Shown: positions 33,901 to 46,588 of the stretch, in pieces
Position numbering within the stretch: position 1 is the stretch's first letter
Layout of the letters: every line of letters begins with the position of its first letter
From: Paralithodes platypus
Lineage: Eukaryota; Arthropoda; Malacostraca; Decapoda; Lithodidae
DNA: 64,000 nucleotides
Reading direction: 5' to 3'
Assembly: GCA_032716605.1 (NCBI GenBank)
Contig: CM064571.1
Location: 18,511,856-18,575,855, forward strand
Program-made: the position numbers and the translations under genes
Notes under the pieces: generated by a model
Told to the model about the DNA's origin: nothing
Seen by the model: the letters and a program-made list of their open reading frames with translations, nothing else
The model's database searches: none

Positions 33901-36850
33901 ATTCCACTGGTAACTTCAGAATTACTATAAACCAAATAGTTACTGAGATACACGAATAAACGTGAAAGTATCGAAAACAGACTGAGCTGTACTCTGCTCT
34001 CTTCCCATGCCAGCCGTGAGTCAACCGTTAAACTGAGGGGGTTGCCAATTGTACCTATTGAACTAGACGTAATACTGAGTATATGTGCCAAATATGACGC
34101 GCGTCAGACGAAAACTTAATTTTTGGCGAATATTTTTAAGTTTAATGACTCGCATAGAGTCATCATGCACTTAGGGAAAAATACCCTAATGACTCACATG
34201 GAGTCATCGTGCGCCAAAGGGTTAACCAGACCACTGAGTAATCTGCTCTACTTAACAATTCAAAGGGTTTATCGAGATCGAACTTTCCCCTTTACGATCT
34301 CAATAAACCCTCTGATTACCATAGGTCCTTCTTAAGCTGCATAAAATCGTCTAACTTTAGCCAGAATAAAGGTAAAAAAGCGTCACGGTGCTGAAGGGGT
34401 TAAAGTTTTGGATGGGGCGGTGTTGTTGTTAAGTAGCCGCGCTTCTCGCTGCTTCCTTGGTGGGAGTTGCTGCTGTTGTTGCTGCTACTGCTGCTGTTGT
34501 TGGGGGGGCTGCCGGTGCTTTGTTGTACTGCCCACACTATGTAGCACTCCTACAACTCTTCAGCACCTCAGCACCTCTTCTGTATTACATCTTAGCACCC
34601 CTCCTTCACCTGTAGCATCTATTATCTTCAGCACCTCTTCTACTCCTATACTCTGTAGCACTTTTCTGCTCTAGCATTTACGACATTCAGCACCTCTTCT
34701 GTATTTCATCTTAGCACCACTTTTTCATCTGTACCATCTATTGTCTTCAGCACCTCTTCTGTATTTCATCTTAGCACCACTTTTTCATCTGTACCATCTA
34801 TTGTTTTCAGCACCTCTTCTGTATTTCATCTTAGCACCCCTTCTCTCCAACACGATGTAGCACCCCTTTCTCTAGTTATGTTCCTTTTGCCCATTTTATA
34901 ATACTCCTTCCACTATGAGGAAGTTTTTCTTCTATGTGTATGTATGTATGTTTGTTTATACTCAAGCACATACTTTATAGCTGGGGGTGGCCGACTCAAG
35001 ACAGAGCCTGAACAGAAGCAACATTTAAAGTTCCAATTCTTAGGGTCTGGGACCACTTTCGCATTCCCTCGCCTCTTTCTCTGTCTCGTCTAGTAGGTGA
35101 ATTTTACAAGGGGAGGAGAATTCCTAGCCCCCTGGCCCCAGAAGAAAAGGTAGGACAGTAAAAGAGACAGTCAGAAACGACTACGGTTGGGTAGAAGATG
35201 CCAAGCCTCACTCTGGATATGGTTGGGTAGAGGATGCCAAACCTCACTCTGGATAGAGCCAGCCCTCCTTTATATACTGTTCTAATTTCTTTCCTCAAAC
35301 TATTGGTGGTTTCTACTACCAGCTATCCCTCTCAATTGACCTCTGTGTCTTTCTCAGCAATCTGTGTTCTTCCATACAGTACATGCAGTGGGCTATGAGG
35401 AAACTTGGTGTGGAAGAGTGGCTGGTGCGTGTGATAATGAAGATGTATGAGGATTTGCGAAGTGCGGTGAGGGTGAAGGGTGTACTGAGTGATGAGTTCG
35501 CAGTCCGTGTTAGAGTCCATCAGGGTTCAGTGTTAAGCCCCCTCCTCTTTATTATGGTCTTGGAGGCACTGTCTAGAGTTTTTAGAGGCGGACTCCCGTT
35601 GGAACTGTTTTATGCAGACGATTTAGTCCTAATAGCTGACAGTGTGCAAGATGCTGAGGCCAAATTCAGAGAGTGGAGAGAGGGCATGGCGAGCAAGGGT
35701 TTGAGTCAATATTAACAAAACCAAGGTTATGCATTGTAGATTGAGACGAGGCAATGTGGAAAAGAGCGGTGCATACCCATGTGCAGTGTGTGGAAAGGGA
35801 GTGGGCGCTAACTCAATTCAATGTTGCATCTGTCGATGTTGGGTACACCATGGGAGTAAGAACTGTAGTAGAATAAAGGGACCCCTGCTGAAGGATAAGT
35901 CAGAAATAGAGAAATTTGAGTGCGTAGTGTGCAAAGGCGAACTTGTGTTAGGTTATGATCCTGTGGCTGTGAATTTTGGAAATGAGTCTTTGGAGCTGGT
36001 GAACAAGTTTTGTTACCTAGGAGATACCATCTCTGCCGGTGGTGGGGCCGAGGCTGCCACTGTTGCTAGAATTAGGTATGGCTGGGGGAAGTTCAGAGAA
36101 CTGATGCCAATCCTGACCATGAAAAGAATGCCTCTCCCCCTGAAGGGAAAGGTGTATGCCTCATATGTTAGAAGTGCAATGACGTATGCCTCAGAAACAT
36201 GGGCCGTTAAAGTAGAGGATGTCAACAGAATGGAGCGTAATGAGATGAGAATGGTGAGATGGATGTGTGGGGCCAGGCTACAGGATAGAATAACAAATGT
36301 TGAGCTGAGGAGACGTTTAGGTATAAAGAGTATTAGCGAGGTGATGCGTACAAGTAGACTGGGATGGTATGGACATGTGGAGAGAATGGATGAACAAAAT
36401 TGGGTGAAAAAATGCAGGTCTGTGATTGTGGAGGGAGCTGCACCAAGGGGTGGACCGAGGAAGACCTGGGATCGGACTATACGTGCCGATCTCAACTCCA
36501 AGAACTTGACAAGTGAAGCAGCCCTTAACAGGGTTGCCTGGAACGCCGCCATTAGGACAAGAGACTGAAACTGCACTTATGTGTGGAACACTCAGTCTTA
36601 AAATTTTATGTATGAATGTATGTACAGTATGTTCCGCTTATCAAAAACAAATTATCCCCCAAACTACTACTCTCTGGAATTCACTTCCTTTGAGTTGCTT
36701 TCCACAGACTTACAACCTACAACTGTTTAAATTAAGTTATTACAGTACAAACATTTTGCTGTGTGTCTGCCTGCTGAGACCGGAACCTCTCCGGGAGCCA
36801 TGGGACCTGGGAATCTTTTACTGGAGACCCCAAATGGGCCTGGATGTGTG

Positions 36851-36883
<33 letters not shown>

Positions 36884-39800
36884 CCTGTTCAGGCTCTGTC
36901 TCGAGCCGGCCACACCCGGCTATGGGGTACGTTTTTTATTTATTTATTTTTTCTATGTGATTGAAGGAGGCAAAAGGCAGAACTGCCTACAGCGAGTGCC
37001 TCCCCCATAGTTGAAAGAGTGACAGGGCCAAAATCAAGGGACGTTCGAGCCAAAATGCCTGGACACACGGAGTTTGAAGCAATTTAAGTCATAGGAAGAA
37101 GGAAAGACTGATTCTGGGAGAGAGTTCCAGAGCTCAGCTGTTGAGTAGAAGAAAGTTTGAGAGTAACGTTTCACTCTTGTGTTGGAGAGCTGCACAGAGT
37201 AGGGGTGGGATTGAGTTGCAAGACGGGTACCACGTGCCCTACGTAAAGGAGGTGGTATACACTGGGAAAGCTCTGAGGAACGCTTCATTATAGTAGCAAT
37301 AGAATAGCGAGAGAGATGCAACATTGCGGCGGAGAGAGAAAGATTGCAGAGAGTTGGTGAGTGGACGGGAGTTAATGATACGAAAGGCCTTCCTTTCAAC
37401 TTTGTCTAGGAGAGCGGTGTGAGAGGAACCTCCCCACACATGTGAACAATACTCAATACAAGGACGCACTATGCCCCTGTACAAAGCAAGAAGCTGTGCA
37501 GGGGAAAAGAACCCCCTAAGGCAGTTGAGCACACCCAGCTTCTGGGAGGCTGCCTTAGCAAGACTGGTAATATGGTCCTTCCAACTGAGAGCAGAAGAAA
37601 AAGAGATGCCAAGAATATTGAGAGAAGATGAAGGATTGATTTTTGTATTGTTGAAGAATAAGGGATAGTCCGCTGGGAGTTTCTTACGTGTAGATAGATG
37701 GAGAAATTGGGTTTTGGAAGTATTAAAGTTAACAAAGTTTTCTCTGCCCCAATTGGAGATAGTATTTAGATCAGAATTTAAGAGTTCTATGGCTTCATTA
37801 CGTTTGTCGTTGAGGGATTGCTGGCTGGGGCGTTCTGAAAAACTAATGGAGTAGTGTAAGGTTGAGTCGTCTGCGTATGAATGGATGGGAATTGAGGTAC
37901 AGTTGAGGAGATCATTTATAAAAATTAGAAAGAGAATAGGAGATAGGACAGAGCCCTGAGGAACACCGGAGTTTATAGGGTGAGGAAGCGAACAATGGCC
38001 GTCCACAACCGTGGCTATGGAACGGCCGGAAAGGAAATTAGAGACAAAGGCACAGATGGAGGGATAGAAACCGAAGGAGGGTAGTTTAGAAATTAAAGAT
38101 TTGTGCCAGACTCTATCGAAGGCTTTCGATATGTCTAGTGCAATAGAAAAAGTCTCACCGAATTCCCGTGTATTGCCTGTGTATATACATACATATAATA
38201 CCCTGTGATAACCCGGGTTCGAATCCCGGTGGATCATATATACTTTAATTAATTTCATTGGGGGTGTTGTGGTGAAATTAATAAAATATAGATCATATAA
38301 GCAATCTTTTTTGCAACTTTCACTTCCTTTTGCATCTTACCATTTCCTTTCCTCCCCATATTTTTTCAACTTCCACCATAATCATTCCCTCCGCTCTATT
38401 TCTTACCACTTACTTTCTTGCCCATATTATCTGCAACTCTCACTTTATTCCCTTTATATCTTACCACTTACTTTCCTCACAATATTTTTCTCAACTTTGA
38501 CTATTCTTTCCGCTGTATTTTTTCAACTTTGACTATTTCTTCCGCTGTATTTGTTTCCTGGCAAGAGTCCCTCATTGGTCCCGTAGCCCTGTGAGGAGGA
38601 AGTTGTTGTGTCAGAGCACGGCGGCGGCTGAGGTGTGGTAGACTCGGCCTCCCCCTCTCTCCCTCCCTTCTCTTGCGCTGGCAGTGTGTGTGTTATTATT
38701 ATTAGTACGGATCTTTTGTTACCAGGTGAAGCTTGAGTCTTGTTATAGTTTACCACAACATATTTATTACTTAACATACCAGTCAAATGGCGTAACTTTG
38801 GACGGGGATATAATTTTGGACGTTCTGGAAAAAAGTTTAATGAACTGCAGTTATGGGATAAATACATGATGTTATTGAAAAACAAGTATGTCTGTGGTGT
38901 TCTTCCATAATGCAGAGCCATTTTTCCATAACTGTACCTTATATACTTTTATCCAGAAATGTCCGAAGTATAACCCCCTTGACCGAAATTAGGCCATTTT
39001 ACGGTACCAATTATACAGTAGATGACAAAAAGCCAATTTTTTTTAAATATATATATCCCTTCCGGAGGATAGGCCTATGTTCTGCCATCATGGATGTTAT
39101 TTGATCCCAAAAGTGGCACTTCCCACAAATTAATCTTGAAGGGGGTCTAGGGAATGTTTTTTTAAGCTTGATGAAGGTCTAATGAGGAAACTAAAAAATA
39201 TATGAATATATAAATAAATAGACCCCCCAAAATAACCACTGTCTCCTTAAAGTTATTTGACCACAAAGTATATTACAACTCTCAAGCTTCATCTCAAATT
39301 TGCCATAGATGTATTTTGTTTTGTAACTAGTCATTTTGTATTATTTGTAATTAATGCTATTTTGTACTATGCTATGTTTAATTTGTTTCTTGATGTAGCC
39401 TGCCCTATGATTTTCTAGAATTACAGTACTGTAGTTATAATTTTGCCTTGTGTTTTTAATTTATATGTGTATTGACATTGTAATGATTTAATTTATTTCC
39501 AAGGTATATATTCCATTGACATACTGTATTTAAAACAATTACACATTTCAGCTACAGATACTATAGGTCATCATATGTATTATTTCTCATCATTCATACG
39601 TCTTTGTTGTTTTATAGCTCTTGGATAATTTAACATATAATTATTTCTGTACCACAAACTTTGTGCATGGCGTGAGACTATTATGTAGATAAATTTGATT
39701 GGTGTTTTTTTATTTTATAGATGCATTGTATTTTTAGTACATTATTATTATTTTGTAGATGTTTGTGTAGTTGTGTTGATTATGGGATATAGTTGGCCAA

Positions 39801-42800
39801 ATGGAAAGCATTACACCAAGCAAGAGATAGTGGGCATTGAATAACGAATAACACCGACTCAATCTTTGTAACTATTCAAGATACAGTAGTAGGCATTGAT
39901 TAACTAATCACACATACTCGCTCTTTATACAGGTCTTTATACAGGTCTTTATACAGGTCTCCCTCGATTTACAATTTGGATACGTTCCTGAAAACCCGAT
40001 CTTAAATAGAAAAAATGCAAAGTGACCCCTAAAATTAATGGGGTAAATGAGGGTGCGTTCTGGGACCAGCCAAAACCCAAACACAAACACCTAAAAACCT
40101 ATAATAATATCGTGAGTCGGGGCAGTGGATAGTGAAGGAGACCTGCAACTTAGCATTGAGGATGGTGGAAGGTGTGCAAGATGCAATGACACAGGCAAAG
40201 TACTTGTGAAGGGGTCGGTGTAAGCCGTGACTGGGGCCTGCTCTTGGAAGTTTCTAGGTTGTGCTAGGTCTATACTATTCCAAACAGCAAAAAAAACAAG
40301 TACAGTACTGTATGTGAGTGAAGGTGTGTGAATGTCCTTTTTCTGTTTTTCTTGTTCTATTTCTGGTAATTTTGTACTTCTGTTAGCCACCTCACACAGG
40401 CGAGAAGGTATCAAGAATGAGTTATTGATGATTTGGGTCTTTGTACCTGAACGAAATATTTTCTTAGGAGTTTCATTACATAATCATTGTAAACTAATTT
40501 GTAATGTTTCCTAATGGCCAACTGTAGTCTATGTTGCAAGAGTTAAGTTTTTGTAGTGAAAGTTTAGTATCCTTGTGTTTGTTGACCATCCTCCTTACAC
40601 ATGCCACCAATTCCCACACACTATATTGTTTTTGTTCTGTATATTGTATTGAGTGAGGGGTACCGTTGCTCTCAATTATGTACAGTTGCCCGCATAAGCT
40701 TTTTTTGTTGCTAGACGTCGTAATGCCAGTGAAGGGGTGGCCACGAACATTAGGCATTTGTCAGGAATTGCTAGTCCACATAAGTTCTGTTACTCGTCGT
40801 GAACATATGTATGAAAGTAAAATTTGTATGAATGAATATTGAGTGTGTTTTTTAAATTATCAGTTGACTAATCAAATGAGTTAACCACTGCATAAGAAAC
40901 TGCACTTGTAATTCAATCTTGCGCAGTATAATTATTTCCATGTATATTATTTATTATGTTCTATCCAACAACCAACTCTACTCCTAAAATCGATTAATGA
41001 AATATTACAACACATGTGGCAGTCTGTGGATTCGAACCCAGGACGCTCACACCGAAAATCAACACCTTATGCATTGCGCCACGAAGACAGTTACGGAGAG
41101 CAACAGATGTATGTTTAGTACAGTAATGATGATGATGCAGTTTTTACCACCATGCACTCCCTGCTTAAGAGCTGGGCTATGGTGGGTGCCCGGATGATCA
41201 GGGACTACAGTAAATAGTTGCCACAGATTGCTAGACCGCACCGTCCACCCCAGCACTGGCATCTGTCAATAACACACACTGGCTGGCCCGAGACTCGAAC
41301 CGTTGACCTCTCGGTTTGCAGGCCAGTGCTCTACAACCGCGCTACGGCTTGTTTGTAAGTATAGTTACATAAATGAATAACACACACAAGGTCCATAGTC
41401 TTTCCAAGTGTTGGTACTCTTTACAATAGTAGTTTCCAGCCTTATAATGGGGCGTTTCGTTCGTGGCCACGGCTTCGGGGATCAGGCATCAGGCAATAGA
41501 TAGATAGATAGATAGACTGTTTACAAAGAGGTTTTCAATAATTATATTGATATAATAATACAATATTACCTAGTGGTAAGTAACTAAACAGTTTATACAG
41601 ACCATTGAATCTGAAGAAACTCCTATACATGTACTGTAGATATATAATAATTGGCAGCAACTGTTCCATACTCATCATCCATTTTTTTATCTTTAGATAT
41701 TAGAAAATGCCATTCATGTACAGAAAGTATAAATTAATTAACATTAATTAATTTTTGATCAATTAATATATTCAATTGGGTATCCAAAGACACAAAATCC
41801 ATTCAATTATTATAAATTAATCCTGGGAAGTTAGTTTATATTTTCTGTATATTTACCCTTTTATCAGATGGCAATTATAATTATTTGATAGCTATCCCTG
41901 GACTACTTTAGTCAGCTTAAGAAGGACCTTGTAATGATTATTTTTTTTTTGTATCTTTATTTCTACTAAGTTCTTCAATAGCAGAATAAAGTAGTTTGGT
42001 AATACAGATAATTGGAATGAACAATTGTCTCTGATTTAGATTGATAGATTATTTAAATTGATAACCAAATGTAATCTTTATCGATGTGATCATATGTTTT
42101 TGATAGTTGTTTGAACCAGTATTAAGGGGGTCACCAGCTTTCTTTATCTTTCTCTCCTTTTCTCTCTTTCCCTGGCTTGTATCCATTCGGCCCCATCCAG
42201 GTGTCGATTTCTTCCTGGCGAGCAATAGCGAGCCAGCATTGTATGCAGAAATCCGGCTTTGCCGGAGAAATTTTTCTAGCAGAAAATGTACAAATTTAGC
42301 TTGCTGTCAAAACAAAGATATATATATGCTGGCTCGCTACCGCTCGCCAGGCAAATATTGACACATGGATGTGGGTAAACTTCTTAAAACAGTAGGCTGA
42401 ATGGGGCCGAATGGATACAAACCAAAGAGAGGAGGAGAGAGAGATAAAAAAAGCGAGGTGGGCCCCCTTAAGGTTAGATCCTATAACCCAAGTGTACACT
42501 ACGACAGTACACACATTGCTCAAAGACCTCATAGTTTAGTGACCACACACCGCCATCTAGTACCGGGTAAGTTCAACTACAGTACAACTACAAATATCTG
42601 GAGTATCGTATTTGGGGTATTGATTTATTGATCAATGGGTATAAAGTGACTGACCTACACTGCAGCTGCTCCCAGTTAGTTAGATCGTGATACAATTATG
42701 CTTCCAGTTATGCTTCCAGTTATTTGTGTAAGGTATTGTACTCGGCCGTTGATTAGCAATATAGCTCTTTACTGTTGGTAACACATGAGCAATATATTTT

Positions 42801-45800
42801 TTTAGTAGCTCGAATATATTTTTTAGTAGCTTGAAAAGTAATATAGGAGAGTATCCTCTTACACTGAAATGGTAAAGAAAAGTTTTCTGCATCACATTCA
42901 TATAAAATTCATATTGATTTAAAAATAATGCATAATCTGTTCGGAACTTTCTTGTCCACTTTCCTCTCTCTCTGCTCGATAAAATGTGGGACCCAATAAT
43001 CATTTATCCCTGTTTTAATCATCTAGATTGAAAGGATCATTGTTATAATGTAAAACTTGCAAACCAAAATAGGGACGACACACTATAAACACAAAGAACT
43101 CGTATAAGATAATATAGAATGAGCTGGTATGTTTTTCTCAAATTCTGCATGTCAACATCTTGCTCCTTGTTCAAAGATGCTTAGATAATGACAAGATAAG
43201 TAAAGGTGTGTAAGATGGGCCCCACTTTGTTGAGTCATTGGTAGTGTTCCGAGAGAGGTGGATCAGTACTAGGCTGTCAAGTGGGTCTTAACCCTTAGAA
43301 GCTACGATGATGCAGCTCCTCTCTGTTTTCTGGCTATTATTAGAACATTTTATTCAGATTGGGAAGGGTATAAGGAAGTCACAGGGTTAATCGAGATATT
43401 ATTTACCCATATAATTCCCACAGGTCCTTTCTAATATGTATAAAATCGTCTAATGACAGCCAGAATAAATGTCGAAATGCGTTATAATCTTGAAAGGGTT
43501 AACACTCATATTCATAAAGCTTACAATACTCGAGCCTGACACATTGATCAACAAAATAAGTAGAAATAAAGTCAGACTTTTAACCCTTGTCTATCGGGGC
43601 CCGACTTAAGTCCGTATCGAAAAATTTGGACTATGTGGCGGGGCCCGACTTAAGTCCGAGTGCAATTTTGGCGCAATATTGGCTCTGAGAGAGAGACGAG
43701 TGACTGGAGGAGCATGGGTTACCTCATGACCGCTCGCCACGGCCGCCGTGGACCAACTGAGATGTACTCCACTTACATCCACCCTCACTCCCTAGCTACA
43801 TACGTAATTATTAAACGAAATTACCGTATTTTACCGATTTTGCCCTTCGGTTGCACGATCGTTGCAAGACAACCAGTGATCGTAGAAGGATGGTTCGGGT
43901 GTCATTGGAAAGCTCAATTTACGCCCTTTCAGGGATACATACTTGTATTATGCTCTGGGTCTTGTTTATGCATGAAAAAGAGCACAGAAACAACCCCATT
44001 TATGGTTAAAAAAAAAACGCTGAGCGGCACAGTGAAATATACTCCACCACCCGCTCTTAAGGTGTTAAGAAACTGGGCAATATCAAGTTGTTTTAATACA
44101 GTAAATGTGTTATTAGTGTTGAATTAACTTTGAAAAGACAGCCTGAATAGAAACACCACATGAGGAGGAGCGCTTTATTGACATCGCTTCGCAGATAGCT
44201 TCTTCAGGTCACTAATCTGGAGAAGCTATCGGCGAAACGATGCAATAAAGTGCTCCTCCTCGTATGGCGTTTCCATTTATCATGTTGGTGTTTGGTGGTC
44301 ATGGTATAGACGACGCCCTTCCAGTACTGTCCTAAAGTCAGTGTCACACGAGAGATTTTATAGTCAATATTCGATGATAAAAAAAAATTCTGGCAACATT
44401 CCTGGAGTTTTTTGCACTTGATTGAAAACTAGACTGATGGTAGATGAATTTAGGTAGCCAAAAAAATTTGAGTATTGACCACATAAGCTGCCAGACCAGT
44501 GTTGAGGATAAATGTTGAGGGAAAAACTGCTCTTGTGATACCGGGTTAAAAGTCCCTCCCCCTTCTGGAGTTCTTGAGCTGTAGTTCTCTCTACCCGACT
44601 GCTAGATGGTGCTTCCCTATCCCCCCCCCCCCCCCTCTCCCACCCTGACCTGTGTTTACCTTGTGTTGACCCGATGTTAACAGTCCATTCTGCCTCACTA
44701 ATGATAGGCTTATGAATTTATTTTTATGCTTAATTGATAATAAATATATGAAACTCAACAACTTAACTGAAATTATTGCTTAAGACAGCAAACAAAACAT
44801 TAAACAAAGCCTTAATCTCTAATTAAATTTGTCAATCATATTTCTTGCAGCTGTTTTGAGACCGGGCATTTCCTTGACAAACTTTGCAATCACATTTGAT
44901 CGTTGTAATTTGATATCTCCGTATTAAATAGCGATTTTTGAAACATGGCGTGCACACTCCACATTTTTTTTTGTGAGTTCTCCAAACCTAATCACAGTAC
45001 AGCAGATAACCACACTTCCACACTTATGATTGGACCCAAGGAAAATTATCTTAGTATAAAGGACAGTGCCTATGGGGAAAATCCCTAAGGGTTCTGGGAT
45101 CGTGGATTGTGTTCTTTTATTTCACAAATTTTATTTTAGTAAGTGTTATTTCCACATAGCGATTTTTATAAGTTATTTTACCTTTATCTTGTATCGTCCC
45201 AGTTTTGGTTTGTTTAGTTTGCCTGTTTTACATTTTAATCTTTGGCAAATTGACCTTTTTTTCTCCCTATTGTCACTGTCAATTTTTGTGGTTCCAAGGT
45301 GTTCAGGCAGCACACTTATCACCCCACTTGTACTGCTCCCCCCACCAGCCACAGCAGTCATGGTAAAACACATATACTCAATAGGGCAGTGTTATGACGC
45401 ACATGAAAAGACAGTAGTACCAAATGTAAACAAACTTTATTTCTGATTAGCTGACGTTTGTGATGCGCACAGGAATGTTTAAACAAACATGGTCGCCGGA
45501 CACTGGCAATTGCTATATGAAGTAGGAATCCTCAGTTTCCTGCCTGATAAATGCATAATTTGTGCACTATTTTTGCAACCTAGTAAAGTATGGGTCATGC
45601 CAATAAATTAAAAAACGCTATCCTCAGCCAGGCTATCTGCGGAAACTTGTTATTCTGTACTTAAGATAGCGCCAGCGAACTTGACAATAATCTTGACCCC
45701 TTAACTTCTTGTTACTCGAAATGAATGAAAGCAATCAGGCTGACGTTCCTATAATTTGGGAAGAGTCCACCAAGAAATAGGTGTGGATATTTACAGCCAG

Positions 45801-46513
45801 TTTGCTCTTGGCCCTTTTGAGATACAGAGAGGTCAGGGATCAAGATTATTGTCAAGTTCCTTGGCGCTACCTATAGTCTGGGTTTGTCTGGTAAGTATGT
45901 TACAAATGTAATGGGTTTGTCTGGTAAATATGTTACTAATGTAGAGTTATTACTTACTTGCATTGATTTTTTTTTTTTTTTTTGTCAAACTGTATAGGAG
46001 GCAGAATTAGCTGAAGCAAAGGAACTGACCGTATTTTAAGTATCCCTGCACTGCCTATTGTTTTTCTGCGGCTCCCTACTCTACAACCATATTCCACACT
46101 ATCCTGCACACTATACTGCTCATTATCCTGCAGCCAGCGCTCTACATACCACGCACTCAGCACACCCACCACGCACTCAGCACACCCACCACGCACTCTA
46201 AATGCCGCCCCACTCTCCATGTACAGTATACGTCCAAGTTAGCGCTCCTTCTTCTTTTTGCAACGCACCCTTAACTCACCTACTTGCTTAAGTTACCCAT
46301 TCTTTCAGCTCCCTATTAATCTATGTGTGTATTCACTCGCTGTCGTATCACCCTACATGCAAAACACACCATACTCTTGAAATGTGCACACACACACACA
46401 CACACACGAAATATCCAAACTTTTAAAGCAAAATTGGATAAATGTAGAGAGAGAGACAGGACAACACGAGCTTAGGCTCAAATCCTGTATACTACAATTA
46501 GGTGAGTACACAC

Positions 46514-46588
<75 letters not shown>

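Larger units (their letters stand above)
32876..34401. mobile_element. Hairpin MITE region carrying two nested TTAA elements
   Basis: The left arm (TTTCAGTAGGATGATGACTAATGCG, TTCCGGCTATCGTAGACAATGATTATTCAGC) and right arm (GCTGCATAAAATCGTC, CACGGTGCTGAAGGGGTTAA at 34382-34401) are HP-type arms. Two insertions at TTAA, 33035-33465 and 33545-34225, split the middle. It may be two adjacent HP copies rather than one. Confidence 0.7.

Noticed and set aside
38780..39010. DNA transposon with GTCCGAA and TTTTACGGTA motifs
   Set aside because: Only fragments of one end are convincing; the other end could not be paired.
41275..41352. tRNA gene
   Set aside because: A and B boxes are present but the T stem and acceptor stem do not pair; treated as a SINE head. 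The same applies to 4775-4835 and 7918-7990.
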